Shown here one piece after another: positions 52,070 through 60,733 of a stretch of 64,000 bases of DNA. Each line of letters begins with the position of its first letter. Within the stretch, counting starts at the first letter, position 1. A program made the position numbers and the translations under genes. The DNA is from Tritonibacter mobilis (GTDB lineage Bacteria; Pseudomonadota; Alphaproteobacteria; Rhodobacterales; Rhodobacteraceae), in contig NZ_LNWY01000001.1 of the NCBI RefSeq assembly GCF_001681715.1, positions 62,001 through 126,000 on the forward strand. The letters run 5' to 3'. Below the pieces are notes generated by a model. The model ran no database searches, had not been told where the DNA came from, and saw only the letters and a program-made list of their open reading frames with translations.

Positions 52070-52792
52070 CTACAGGTTCAAGTTCTCCACTTCGGGGCTG
52101 TTAGAAGAGAGCAGTGCGGCATTTTCAAGCAACCTGCGCGTTACCTTGTCGGCAAGGTTGGCAAAGGAAGAGCCATCGCCGGTATCCACCGTGGCACCAT
52201 GTTTGATCAGGTCAACGAAAATGGTTCCGCCCGCAGCAAGATGTTCCAGAAACGCGCTGTTAATCCTGAGATTGGTTGCCTGACTTGGTCCCGGTTTTCG
52301 GTAGTGGGCGAAGCGGCGGCGAACATTGGCTGTTTCACCAATATAGCTTTTGTCACCGGCTTTGGACAAAAGCCGAAATCGATAAAGTCCCGCCTCAGCG
52401 GCTACCTCTGGAAAGCGAAGTTCACCGTCCTCGCGCAATATTGCTCCAATTTCGTGCCATTGAAACTCCACGATTGCGCGTGTGGCCGGATACTCTTTAC
52501 TCGGAGCTATGTCTGCAACTTGTCTGAGCGTAGGCTTGGTTTTGTCAGCAGCGTTTTTGCAGAACGAGACAGTTTCCGCAGTAAGGTTCAAACGTTCGGT
52601 CCGGGCACCGGCCAGCAGCCAAGACGACGCGTGACGCCCCGCGCTTGCGTCATTCGCCCACCAAGCCGGAAATTTTCGCGCACTGTCTGGCAGGGAAAAA
52701 CCTAGGATGCGCTCAATTTCGGCAAAAGTCAGATGCAACTCGTCCACATCTTTGTCGTTCAGAAATTTGCCGAGCGCATCGTACTTTGCCAT
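52070..52792 (-). CDS. GIY-YIG nuclease-like protein
   Basis: The 240-residue protein has an N-terminal domain (LTFAEIERILGFSLPDSARKFPAWWAN) like the DUF7662 DNA-associated domain and a C-terminal GIY-YIG core: GLYRF (135-139) and SYIGETANVRRRF (149-161) with the catalytic arginine. GIY-YIG enzymes cut DNA. It may be a homing-type, restriction-type or defence nuclease; context in a mobile island fits any of these. Confidence 0.8.
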   Translation of the reverse strand: MAKYDALGKFLNDKDVDELHLTFAEIERILGFSLPDSARKFPAWWANDASAGRHASSWLLAGARTERLNLTAETVSFCKNAADKTKPTLRQVADIAPSKEYPATRAIVEFQWHEIGAILREDGELRFPEVAAEAGLYRFRLLSKAGDKSYIGETANVRRRFAHYRKPGPSQATNLRINSAFLEHLAAGGTIFVDLIKHGATVDTGDGSSFANLADKVTRRLLENAALLSSNSPEVENLNL

Positions 52793-52854
52793 GAAATCCT
52801 CATCTTCAAAAAGACAATCAAAATAACACTACAGCAACCTGCGAGCCATAAATT

Positions 52855-53193
52855 TCAGTTGGCTTTGTTAAAAGCGGCCAAACGCGGGGCAATCTTGTCA
52901 TTCAGCAATGCAATCAGCTCCGGATCGCCACGCTCGTACTCATCTGGGATATGAAGCGTGATGATGCGGTTGTCGGGCGGGCGCTGTTTGAACTTCTTCC
53001 TGATGCGTTCGCGGTGGTGATTTTCCATCGCGAAAATCATGTCCGCCGACGCGACCAGCTCTTTTGTCAGCGGCCGCGGTGACTCCGCATCCGTCCCGGC
53101 TGAAATCGCTTCAATACCCGGCCAGTCCCGAAAGACATCTTCTGCCGTCGGGCTCCTCAGCTTGTTGGCCGTGCAGACAAACAGGATGCGCAT
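52855..53193 (-). CDS. Low-molecular-weight phosphatase-like protein
   Basis: The 112-residue protein has the P-loop C7-x5-R13 (CTANKLRS) and a later DEYERGD, in the low-molecular-weight tyrosine phosphatase fold but about 40 residues shorter than usual. It is distinct from the chromosomal phosphatase at 36756. Its role on the island is unknown. Confidence 0.8.
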   Translation of the reverse strand: MRILFVCTANKLRSPTAEDVFRDWPGIEAISAGTDAESPRPLTKELVASADMIFAMENHHRERIRKKFKQRPPDNRIITLHIPDEYERGDPELIALLNDKIAPRLAAFNKAN

Positions 53194-53592
53194 GACTGCA
53201 GTTTAGCAGGCGATTGCGGCTGGCATAGACCCAAATTTTCCCCTGCTGATGTCAGCAAGGGAAAGGCCGTGTTCCGTCCTCAGCTATGCCGTGGCAATGC
53301 CTGCACCGCATATCGTCATGGCGGGCTCCGCATCGTCGGTGCCGATTGATCGCTGATCTGTTCCGCATGGCTTCATCACGTCTCCGAAAATCCGTTGCCG
53401 CTCGCATCGCCAGTCCGAGCAAGAAGCTGGCGGATAACGCGGGGCTCATGGCCGCAACTTGCTTTGTCGGCTCCCCCGTCCACTGACGTTTCCGGTCCCC
53501 CCAACAAAGCGTTGCAGCCGCCCCGGCGCATCCGCCGGTCGCATCCGCATCGGCTGGCATGGAGCTGGCCCAATTCAACAAGGAGACTTGAA
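53194..53592. other. Leader region of the DUF2958 operon
   Basis: No gene is supported in these 399 bases. A hairpin with TGCTG-N4-CAGCA inside CCC/GGG (about 53240-53261) is visible, and GGCCGTGTT follows. The high GC and lack of a start with a ribosome site argue for an untranslated leader. Confidence 0.5.
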
Positions 53593-53829
53593 ATGACGAA
53601 TGAAACCGAAACCAACGACCAGTCCAAGAGCACAGGCTCGCGCCCGAAATTCCGCGCATGGCTCGTGCAGGACACGCCCGAAGGCGAAGCGCATTGGACA
53701 GAACTCTCAGGCCTTTGGCCGACCAAATCCGGCAAGGGCTTCAAGGGCAACCTGACCACACCGCTGGCCGCAACAGAAGGCCGCCTCGTGATCCTTCCCG
53801 CGTCCTTCAAACCCGGCAAGGAGGGCTGA
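53593..53829 (+). CDS. Small DUF736-like island protein
   Basis: The 78-residue protein (KFRAWLVQDTPEGEAHWTELSGLWPTKSGKGFKGNL) resembles small single-domain proteins of the DUF736 type common on alphaproteobacterial plasmids. AAGGAG precedes the start. It leads a four-gene operon ending at 54717. Confidence 0.7.
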   Translation: MTNETETNDQSKSTGSRPKFRAWLVQDTPEGEAHWTELSGLWPTKSGKGFKGNLTTPLAATEGRLVILPASFKPGKEG

Positions 53830-53831
53830 CC

Positions 53832-54194
53832 ATGATGAAGCTCATTCTCGACAGCCAGTTTCAGAAGCTGATCGAGCAGGGTCGCGCAACGAGCGCGGCC
53901 CAACTCGAAGGAGCCGATGAACCTGACCATATGCCGGTCGTGAAATTCTTCACCCCCGATGCAAACTGCGCGTGGCTGATATCCGAGCTTGATCCCGACG
54001 ATCCCGACCTTGCCTTCGGGCTTTGTGATCTCGGATTTGGATGCCCGGAACTTGGCAGCGTGCGTATAAGCGAGATCGAAAGCGTACGCGGGGCCTTCGG
54101 CCTTCCCGTCGAACGCGACCGGCACTTCGTAGCAGATCGCAGTCTGTCAGCCTATGCCGATCTTGCCCGCGCAAACGGGAGGATCGTCGCATGA
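53832..54194 (+). CDS. DUF2958-family protein
   Basis: The 120-residue protein matches DUF2958 (PVVKFFTPDANCAWLISELDPDDPDLAFGLCDLG and ELGSVRISEIESVRG), found on plasmids and integrative elements, usually near antirestriction genes; function unknown. Its stop overlaps the next start (ATGA). Confidence 0.88.
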   Translation: MMKLILDSQFQKLIEQGRATSAAQLEGADEPDHMPVVKFFTPDANCAWLISELDPDDPDLAFGLCDLGFGCPELGSVRISEIESVRGAFGLPVERDRHFVADRSLSAYADLARANGRIVA

Positions 54195-54421
54195 CATACG
54201 AAGTGCAAACATATACGATCTGCGATGGCTGGGTGAACACCTGGCGTATCGAGCACCTTGATGGAACGGTCGAATACGAAACCTTCGCAACCGATGCGGA
54301 AGCCCAGGCGGCTCTGGATGAGTTCCTAGACGATCTTTGGGACGAAATCACCGCCGATCAAACGCATCCTGAAGCATACGATTCCAACCGATACCGCGTT
54401 GCGAAGGTAGGTGCGCCATGA
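54191..54421 (+). CDS. Hypothetical protein in the DUF2958 operon
   Basis: The 76-residue acidic protein (MTYEVQTYTICDGWVNTWRIE) is coupled by ATGA overlaps to both neighbours, which supports its reality. The middle region (TFATDAEAQAALDEFLDDLWDEI) is helical. Similar small proteins often accompany DUF2958, but no function is known. Confidence 0.75.
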   Translation: MTYEVQTYTICDGWVNTWRIEHLDGTVEYETFATDAEAQAALDEFLDDLWDEITADQTHPEAYDSNRYRVAKVGAP

Positions 54422-54717
54422 GCAGCACCTACCAAACATTCCGTATCGAATGGCAGGGTATCAGCATCGAAGTCCGTTGGGCGGCGCGGTGGACAAGTTC
54501 CACCGCGTACCCCATCGCGCATCTGGAACTGGTTTCTGACGGGCGGGCAAAGTTGCCCGTCACCGAGACAGGCTACCGCTCCCATTTTACCAATCGCGAG
54601 ACTGTGGAAGCCCACGGGGGTCCCGTGGCGTTTGCCATCGCCTGGCTCGATCACGAAGCGCAGAGTGATGCGTGGAAGCGCCACGTCCAACAGAGCAAAC
54701 AGCTCACGCTCTTCTAG
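54418..54717 (+). CDS. Hypothetical protein, last gene of the DUF2958 operon
   Basis: The 99-residue protein (FRIEWQGISIEVRWAARW and HLELVSDGRAKLPVTETGYRSHF) is coupled to the preceding gene by an ATGA overlap. It has a mixed alpha/beta pattern. Proteins like it are common in plasmid operons with DUF2958; no function is known. Confidence 0.75.
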   Translation: MSSTYQTFRIEWQGISIEVRWAARWTSSTAYPIAHLELVSDGRAKLPVTETGYRSHFTNRETVEAHGGPVAFAIAWLDHEAQSDAWKRHVQQSKQLTLF

Positions 54718-54735
54718 CTACGCAATTTTTGCCGA

Positions 54736-54766
54736 AGCCCTCTGCCAAGACCGGCGGAGGGCTCTT
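54736..54766 (+). terminator. Terminator of the DUF2958 operon
   Basis: AGCCCTC (54736-54742) and GAGGGCT (54757-54763) form the outer stem, with GCC/GGC pairing inside. The tract CTTGC follows, so termination may be imperfect. Confidence 0.6.
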
Positions 54767-55036
54767 GCACGTTCCGACTTGCCTGATCGGCAAGGATCGG
54801 CGCGGGGTCCGTGCTGGTGCACGTCTGTCCGCACCGATCCGATTCAGCCCGTGGTACAGGCGTTCAATTGGCGGCGTAAAGCGCGTGTCCAACTCTTGTC
54901 CGCTCGCCAATTTCAGCGTAAAAATGAATGTATATCAACGGGATCGCTTGCTCAGCGCTGGTTTGCGGGCAGGTTTTAAGAAATCCCTAATCTTGTTCCG
55001 ATATCATTAGCTGAATAGGTCGTTTTCAGAGCGATA

Positions 55037-55404
55037 CAAGATGTGCGCGGTGACACCGCGCCATCTTGGGAAGGGGGCTAAAGAGCCGCCCCCGTTCCAT
55101 CCCCCGCTCGTGTGGTGAGACCGAAAGAGAGACGAATCGTCCCCCTTGTTCATACCACAGCAGCATTTCGTTGCTGCACCACGACCGAAGAGCCTTCGTG
55201 CCCTTTGGAAACCTGAGCAGGAGACTTCGCTCTCCTGCACCATCGACCGGACCTTGGGAGATATGCTTCTCCCATCCGGACTGAACCCATGCACCAGGGA
55301 AATTCGCACCCTGGACGGCGACCAAAAGGGAGACTTCGGCTCTCCTCTTGGAACTCCATCGACCAACATTTCGGTGTTGGATCACGAGCAGGAAACGGTC
55401 CTGC
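55037..55404 (+). ncRNA. Tandem stem-loop array upstream of mobC (candidate structured RNA or oriT)
   Basis: Ten hairpins follow each other within 368 bp. The first is CAAGATG-T-GCGCGGT paired with ACCGCGC-CATCTTG (55037-55068), then GGGGGC/GCCCCC (55073-55093). Eight smaller ones follow at 55160-55177, 55186-55198, 55217-55238, 55255-55274, 55294-55314, 55327-55348, 55363-55380 and 55388-55404, with stems of 5-8 bp, several loops containing TTCG, and spacers such as CATCGACC used twice. The rest of the gap (54767-55036) shows no gene. Confidence 0.6.
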
Positions 55405-55441
55405 ACCCGGTGGCCTACGAGAGGTGAAACGGGAATACGCT

Positions 55442-55795
55442 ATGGCTGGCAGCGGCAGCAACAAAAGAGAGCGCCAGATCATTCTCAAGGCGCGCTTTAA
55501 CGAGCAGGAAGCCTCGCTCGTTAAGCAGCAAGCCGATGCTGCCGGTCTGTCTGTGTCTGCGGTGATCCGTTTTGCTCTTCTCGACCAAGCGCCCCTTCGC
55601 GCATCGCGCACACCACCCCTTGATCGCGAACTTGCCGCACGTTTGCTGGCTGCTCTTGGGTCGATCGCGTGCTCCATGAGGCAGGCTGCCGATGCGGGCG
55701 ATATCGATCATCTTTCCGAGACGGTCATCGCCGCGCAGCGCGATCTCGCAGAACTCCGCACCGTTGTCATGTCTGCCTTAGGGAGGAAACCATGA
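55442..55795 (+). CDS. mobC: MobC-like relaxosome accessory protein
   Basis: The 117-residue protein has a ribbon-helix-helix-like N-terminus (RQIILKARFNEQEASLVKQQADAAGLSVSAVIRFALL) followed by a helical part (LAALGSIACSMRQAADAGDIDHLSETVIAAQRDLAEL), as in MobC/MobB proteins that bind oriT beside the relaxase. Its stop overlaps the relaxase start. The first ATG after the stem-loop array is chosen. Confidence 0.85.
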   Translation: MAGSGSNKRERQIILKARFNEQEASLVKQQADAAGLSVSAVIRFALLDQAPLRASRTPPLDRELAARLLAALGSIACSMRQAADAGDIDHLSETVIAAQRDLAELRTVVMSALGRKP

Positions 55796-57366
55796 TCCTC
55801 AAAGGCAGCTGCCGGACGAACGGTTCCGATCTCGCGACCCATCTCATGAATGGCTACGACAACGAGCGTGCCGAGCTCTGCGAAGTGCGCGGCACTATCG
55901 CCGATGATCTGCACGGCGCCTTTGCGGAAGTAGAGATGATCGCATCGGGGACGCGCGCGCAAAAGCCACTCTTCTCCCTGTCCATCAACCCCCATGAGGC
56001 GCTGACGCGCGAGCAGTATTTCGAGGCGATTGACGCCATCGAATCCAGACTGGGGTTTGCAGGACAGCCGCGTGCCGTTGTCTTCCACGAGAAGGAAGGC
56101 CGCGAGCATTGCCATGTCGTCTGGTCGCGCATCGATGCGGAGTCGATGAAGGCGATCCCGGACTCGTTCTACAAGGCGCGGCTCTGCGACATGGCGGTCG
56201 TTCTTGCCGAGAAATTCGGGCACGAGTTGCCGGAAGGGCTCAAGCAGTGGCGCGATAAGAACCGCGAGCTTGGTGACAAGCTTGAGCCTAGCCTTGCTGA
56301 AACCGCGGGCGCCAAGAAGACGGGCGTCAGCCCTGAGCAGCGGCGTGAAGACATCACAGCTGCTTACGTGCAGGCCGATAGTGCCGCCGCATTTGTAAAC
56401 GCGCTCGAAGAGAAGGGCTATGTGCTTGCCAAGGGTGATAGCCGCGCTTTTGTTATCGTCGATGAGTTCGGCGATGTGCACAGCTTGACGCGCTACGTCA
56501 AAGGCGTGCGCGCCAAGGAAATAAAGGCTCGGCTCGCCGATCTCGATATGGCGTCACTGCCAAATGTTGCGCAGGCGCAGGAGCAAGCCAAAGCCCGGCT
56601 TGCAGCCCAGGAAGACCGGCTGCGTGAACAACAGGACCTGCAGCATGATCGTTGGCATGATGATGAGCGTTTTAAGCGCAGCATCGATCAGAAACGCACC
56701 GCCATGGAAGCGCGGCAGCGCGAGCGAAGGCTGGAATTTGTGCAGGCCGAACAGCAGGTGCTGACGCGCCATCAAGATGAAAAGCTCGCGCTCGATGCAG
56801 CACAAAAATCCGAGAGCGGGGGGCTCTTGTTCCGCATGCGCGCCCGGGTGGCCGATCTGATTTCAGAGCGTCCGGCGCTGCGTTCCGTGCTCAGTCACAT
56901 AACCGAAAAAGCCGGGCTTGATCCGCGTGATCGTCATCGCCTGGAGCAGCACGCCCTTGCGCGTCGTCATGAGCGCGAACGTGTTGCTCTGGCTGGTCGC
57001 AAGCGGTCGATCGAGAAGATCGAAAAACGCGAGCTCGCTTCGCTTGAGCGTGATCTCAAGCAGGAAATGCTGCAGCGGATGGTGCGGCAGGAGCAGCTGC
57101 GTGCTGCAGCAAAGGCGAGAGGTTTGGATGCCGCTGAAGCAGTAGACTTCATGCGCACCGACCCGCGTCTTCTTGAAGAACGCGCCTTCCAGGATGAATT
57201 TAATCACGAGGCGGCCGGTGATCATCACTACGACGATGATGATCGTGGCGGTGATGATGATGACGACGGTCAAAAGAAGAAGCGGAACTGGAAGCAGCGC
57301 GCGAAAGACAAAGGCCTAAAGCAAGGGCGCGAGCGTGGCGGGTATGGGTACCGGCGCGGGGATTGA
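55792..57366 (+). CDS. mobA: Relaxase (mobilisation nuclease, MOBP-like)
   Basis: The 524-residue protein has a relaxase domain at about 1-250 with the metal-binding histidines H99, H106 and H108 in VFHEKEGREHCHVVWSRID. A long charged, coiled-coil-like middle (about 280-470) is followed by an acidic DDDDRGGDDDDDG tract and a basic tail. Relaxases nick oriT and pilot the strand in conjugation. GGAGG lies 5 nt before the ATG at 55792, which overlaps the mobC stop. Confidence 0.9.
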   Translation: MILKGSCRTNGSDLATHLMNGYDNERAELCEVRGTIADDLHGAFAEVEMIASGTRAQKPLFSLSINPHEALTREQYFEAIDAIESRLGFAGQPRAVVFHEKEGREHCHVVWSRIDAESMKAIPDSFYKARLCDMAVVLAEKFGHELPEGLKQWRDKNRELGDKLEPSLAETAGAKKTGVSPEQRREDITAAYVQADSAAAFVNALEEKGYVLAKGDSRAFVIVDEFGDVHSLTRYVKGVRAKEIKARLADLDMASLPNVAQAQEQAKARLAAQEDRLREQQDLQHDRWHDDERFKRSIDQKRTAMEARQRERRLEFVQAEQQVLTRHQDEKLALDAAQKSESGGLLFRMRARVADLISERPALRSVLSHITEKAGLDPRDRHRLEQHALARRHERERVALAGRKRSIEKIEKRELASLERDLKQEMLQRMVRQEQLRAAAKARGLDAAEAVDFMRTDPRLLEERAFQDEFNHEAAGDHHYDDDDRGGDDDDDGQKKKRNWKQRAKDKGLKQGRERGGYGYRRGD

Positions 57367-57438
57367 GTTCATGGGGGACCGCAAAGCGGTCACCAATGTC
57401 GAAAACCGTCTACAGCAATTCCGCCTGTCCGGTGAGCC

Positions 57439-58725
57439 TTACGCGAATTTCTTATTCATGATGTTGTAGATGCAGTTTTGCTGCACGGTCCAGTGACCAT
57501 CATCGCCCGGCATCGCCACATTCCCTTCTTCGTTGTACCGCGCGAGCATGAGCATGAACTCGCCCTCAACCTCCTTGGTCAAAGTCTTTGCCCGCGCCCA
57601 GATATGAACGTCGCATCGCGCCACGTTCGAATATCGGATTGAGCTGATTTCGTAGTCCAGCAGTTCCACATACTCAGCCATTAGCCTAAGTTCACCCGCC
57701 ATCTTGTTGGCGGGCTTGTTCACTAAGTTGACGGCGACTGTTCCCATCTTGCCATAGTTCTTGGCTTTCCAGCCCGACAGAAATTCCGTTACCGCCATCT
57801 CCGGTCCGTCAGGTACCAAAGGCTCCTCGAACGGTCCCGCCTTCTCATATGGTTTAAACGCATCGATAACCCGTTTGTCAGCCTGGGTCTTGGAAAAGCT
57901 TCGGAGGTCATCGGCCAGCGTCCGGCTCTGCTTTTCTTCATACTCCCGCCGCCGTTCCTCTTCAGATGACTTGTCGATCGCCCAATCAACGAGCGCCATC
58001 ATCAGAAGCCATGCTTTCGCGCAGACCTTCTTGTTTGCGTAACCGAGCGATCGCCCGTGAAGAATGCCGTGCCGCAAAGGTATATCAATCTCATCATCGC
58101 GGGACTTGCGAACGCCCTTGGTGATCAGCTTGATCAGTGCAGGCAAGGACGTGTCGTGCCCTGTGATCGAGTCAAAGCAACTGAGATCGGCGTCTTTCTC
58201 GAACGGGCTGACGGGCGCGACATCAGATGCAAAACCATCGCAGGCGATCAGGATCAGGGGAACCGCCGCCATATAGCGCTCTTCCAGGTAGAGCCGCAGG
58301 GCTTCTTCCAATTGGTCGTCCCGAAGCTCTGCTTCGTGGAAACGCCGCGCGCGCAGGATCGCGAAGAGTTTGATGTGGTCTTCGGTGAACCACTCGACTA
58401 GAACGTCTTCAGCTTCATCGGCCTTGCCGTTCTCGTAAAGCTCCAACGCTTCTTTCATGACATCAACAGACATAGCACCGCCAACGGCGATCCAACCGCG
58501 TTCGCCGAATGCGGCGTTGAAACGGTCGGGCAGATCGAGAATGTCGGCCTGCTTCATCATATCGTCTACTTTCTCCTTGAACCCTGTAAGCTTATCGCTT
58601 TTGAACCCAAGGCTCCCGAGAAGACCTGATGCACTACTGAGTGCCTGCAACCCCGGCAGCAGCTTCTTCATCTCTTCCGTGCTTGGATTGTCGGAGATTT
58701 TCTTTTTTGGGTCGTCGTCGTTCAT
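57439..58725 (-). CDS. Hypothetical protein with HEPN-like and NTF2-like regions
   Basis: The 428-residue protein has no clear family. A helical central part contains PLRHGILHGR (R-x4-H), the residue pattern of HEPN RNase domains, followed by a helix. The C-terminal 120 residues (FLSGWKAKNYGKMGTVAVNLV and VQQNCIYNIMNKKF) could form an NTF2-like cone. It is adjacent to the AbiE pair and near BREX, which fits a defence or toxin role, but this is inference only. Confidence 0.6.
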   Translation of the reverse strand: MNDDDPKKKISDNPSTEEMKKLLPGLQALSSASGLLGSLGFKSDKLTGFKEKVDDMMKQADILDLPDRFNAAFGERGWIAVGGAMSVDVMKEALELYENGKADEAEDVLVEWFTEDHIKLFAILRARRFHEAELRDDQLEEALRLYLEERYMAAVPLILIACDGFASDVAPVSPFEKDADLSCFDSITGHDTSLPALIKLITKGVRKSRDDEIDIPLRHGILHGRSLGYANKKVCAKAWLLMMALVDWAIDKSSEEERRREYEEKQSRTLADDLRSFSKTQADKRVIDAFKPYEKAGPFEEPLVPDGPEMAVTEFLSGWKAKNYGKMGTVAVNLVNKPANKMAGELRLMAEYVELLDYEISSIRYSNVARCDVHIWARAKTLTKEVEGEFMLMLARYNEEGNVAMPGDDGHWTVQQNCIYNIMNKKFA

Positions 58726-58752
58726 GGCTGTTTGTCTACTTTGCTTGAAAAT

Positions 58753-59670
58753 TTACTTGAAAAGCTCTTCAAGCGCTTCCTTCTGGGCTTCGAATTTCGC
58801 CTGGTTTTCCGACTTCAATTTTTTGATGTTTTGCTGCTTCCAACGGACGGCTGGCAGGTCTGCAGCATGCGGCACGCCGATCAGTGAAAAGTCAGCAGTC
58901 CCGTCATAGAGGCCACGCAGGAATGCTTTGGCATCCTCATCGAGGCGTGTATTCAGGTCAGCGACCAGTCGCTCTCGCGTCTTGATCAGATCGGCAAGCG
59001 GCACGGGTGTTGTCGTCATACCCTCGAATTCTTTGGCGTAGGGTTGGTCGAGATCGATCATGTTCGGGTTCAGAAGCTCGTGTGCCGGGCGCTTGGCACT
59101 TGCCACATATACGAGAAACGTCTGGAATAGGGCATCAGTGAGGCCTTCGTTCTCATAGAGCAGTTTCACATCGTAGAGATCGCGCGGATGCTGCCGATCA
59201 GTGGCCGCGCAAAGCTTGCCGCCGAAGAGGTCTTCAAACGAAACGACCTGGATTTCAGCGAATCCGAATTCATCTTCGACCGCTTCCGTGACCCCCATCA
59301 ACTTAGGCTCGTGAACAACACCACGCGTCACAGGTGACGTCTCGATCTTGATCGTGGCGGTGCCCATGCTGACCTGCACGCGTGTCGGATTCTTACCGCC
59401 GCCATCTATGCGGCGAACCTTCGCGTCGGCGATGCCTGCGTCGATGGCCCCGGCGATGCGTTCTAGCGACTCGTTGATTTCGATAAGGCTTTCGGCGCGG
59501 TCTTTGATCGGCAGGTAAGTCAGGTCAATATCGACCGACAGGCGCGGCAGATCACGGTAAAACAGGTTGATCGCCGTGCCGCCTTTGAGCGCAAATATCT
59601 CCTCCTGCGCGACATACGGAAGTATGCGCACGAGCAGCGCGACCTGGGCTTCATAGATGTCACGCGCCAT
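58753..59670 (-). CDS. abiEii: AbiEii-type nucleotidyltransferase toxin
   Basis: The 305-residue protein has the nucleotidyltransferase motif ALKGGTAINLFYRDLPRLSVDIDL (GG at 30-31, D47 and D49), the core of AbiEii/AbiGii toxins of type IV toxin-antitoxin systems. A typical DLYDVKLLYENEG follows. It overlaps the antitoxin gene by 11 nt. AbiE pairs give abortive-infection phage resistance; the toxin modifies a cellular RNA target in characterised members. Confidence 0.9.
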   Translation of the reverse strand: MARDIYEAQVALLVRILPYVAQEEIFALKGGTAINLFYRDLPRLSVDIDLTYLPIKDRAESLIEINESLERIAGAIDAGIADAKVRRIDGGGKNPTRVQVSMGTATIKIETSPVTRGVVHEPKLMGVTEAVEDEFGFAEIQVVSFEDLFGGKLCAATDRQHPRDLYDVKLLYENEGLTDALFQTFLVYVASAKRPAHELLNPNMIDLDQPYAKEFEGMTTTPVPLADLIKTRERLVADLNTRLDEDAKAFLRGLYDGTADFSLIGVPHAADLPAVRWKQQNIKKLKSENQAKFEAQKEALEELFK

Positions 59671-60481
59671 CGCTCGCCTCCGTGCTCACAAATTCTTCCG
59701 GCACCATGATCCGGTAGCGCGGGTGTATCTTGCCGCCTTTGACAAGAGCGCGGTCGCCGCTCCCAAGGTTGAATTCTTCCGGATCGAGACGCTTGCGCCA
59801 GGCGTGGTTGTGGCGGTCGGCAAAGACGAAGAACAGGCGCTTCACTTTGATCTTCTTGCAACTGTGAAGCAGCGCTGACAGCGTTCGCGGGCGCAGCGTG
59901 GTCAGGCTTTGAAACACCATATCGAGGTTATGGAAGCTCTCGTGGTCAGGCAGTTCGTCCATCGCCTCCATGATCGCCCGCTCAGGGGATGACATCTTGA
60001 GTTTCCAGTCCCACGGGAGGGTGGTGCTGGCGTCAGTCTCGTCTTTGGTTAGGCCGAGGGACGGATCGGCGAACAGCGAGGTGCTGCGGGTTTCTAATGG
60101 TGCGTTCAGTGGCAGTTTGGCGAGCCAGTTCGGTATGGTATCGCCATAGACCCAGACAGGGGCGTTGTTGCCAAGGCGCAAATAGTGGTCGTAGCCTTGC
60201 TGGCCGAGGGCAGTCGTACCGCCGACATGGACGTCATAGCCCATGATGTGCTGCAATGAGAGCAGGCAGGTCTTCCAGTCGAGTGTGTTGGCTTTCGAGG
60301 CGTTCGGTGCAGGGCGGCGGAAGACGCCGCGATGGACGCGGTCTAGCCAGCCGCGTTTGACGTAGTCGCGGAACGTCTCATAGGCGACGCCGTGGTCAGT
60401 GAGCCATGCCGCATCGACCAGATACCCTGCAGGCACTGCTTCAAGAACTTTCTTCAGATTTTGCGATCTTTCGGTGTCCAT
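59660..60481 (-). CDS. abiEi: AbiEi-type antitoxin/transcription regulator
   Basis: The 273-residue protein has an N-terminal winged helix (PAGYLVDAAWLTDHGVAYETFRDYVKRGWLDRVHRGVFRR) and a C-terminal antitoxin domain, the layout of AbiEi. It precedes and overlaps abiEii, the usual order. AbiEi represses its own operon by binding inverted repeats; a candidate pair is at 60503-60530. Confidence 0.9.
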   Translation of the reverse strand: MDTERSQNLKKVLEAVPAGYLVDAAWLTDHGVAYETFRDYVKRGWLDRVHRGVFRRPAPNASKANTLDWKTCLLSLQHIMGYDVHVGGTTALGQQGYDHYLRLGNNAPVWVYGDTIPNWLAKLPLNAPLETRSTSLFADPSLGLTKDETDASTTLPWDWKLKMSSPERAIMEAMDELPDHESFHNLDMVFQSLTTLRPRTLSALLHSCKKIKVKRLFFVFADRHNHAWRKRLDPEEFNLGSGDRALVKGGKIHPRYRIMVPEEFVSTEASDGA

Positions 60482-60502
60482 GACGCTTATGATGGCATAT
60501 TT

Positions 60503-60530
60503 TTAAAGAGTACGCCACAACTCTCTTTAA
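60503..60530. promoter_or_regulatory. Candidate AbiEi operator
   Basis: TTAAAGAGT (60503-60511) and ACTCTCTTTAA (60520-60530) form an inverted repeat with a 2-base length difference, 22 bp before the abiEi start. AbiEi proteins are known to autoregulate through inverted repeats. Confidence 0.5.
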
Positions 60531-60733
60531 GAAAGTCTGCTCTTCAGCGTCCTTGGCGCTGCAATCAGGGGTTTTGTAAAGGCAAAGAGCTGTTCTGGGC
60601 CTCACCAGCAAAGCAGGGCGGGCGTTGGTGCCTGCTGCGTCCTCGCCGCCGCACCCCCATCAGCAAGTGAGGGGTGACGGACGGCTCCGGCGAAGCAGGG
60701 CGGCAAGTGCCGGAAAAATATTGATAAATTTGC

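Noticed and set aside
55160-55404. Series of short hairpins considered as a CRISPR array
   Set aside because: The stems differ in sequence from one to the next, there are no constant direct repeats or unique spacers of fixed length, and no cas genes are nearby.
55146-55427. 93-codon plus-strand frame through the stem-loop array
   Set aside because: No ribosome site, unusual composition, and the region is explained better by RNA or DNA structure; frames on the other strand are equally long.
60599-60716. Repeated word AAGCAGGGCGG between abiEi and the RHH gene
   Set aside because: Two copies of an 11-mer in a GC-rich spacer are too little to call a repeat family.
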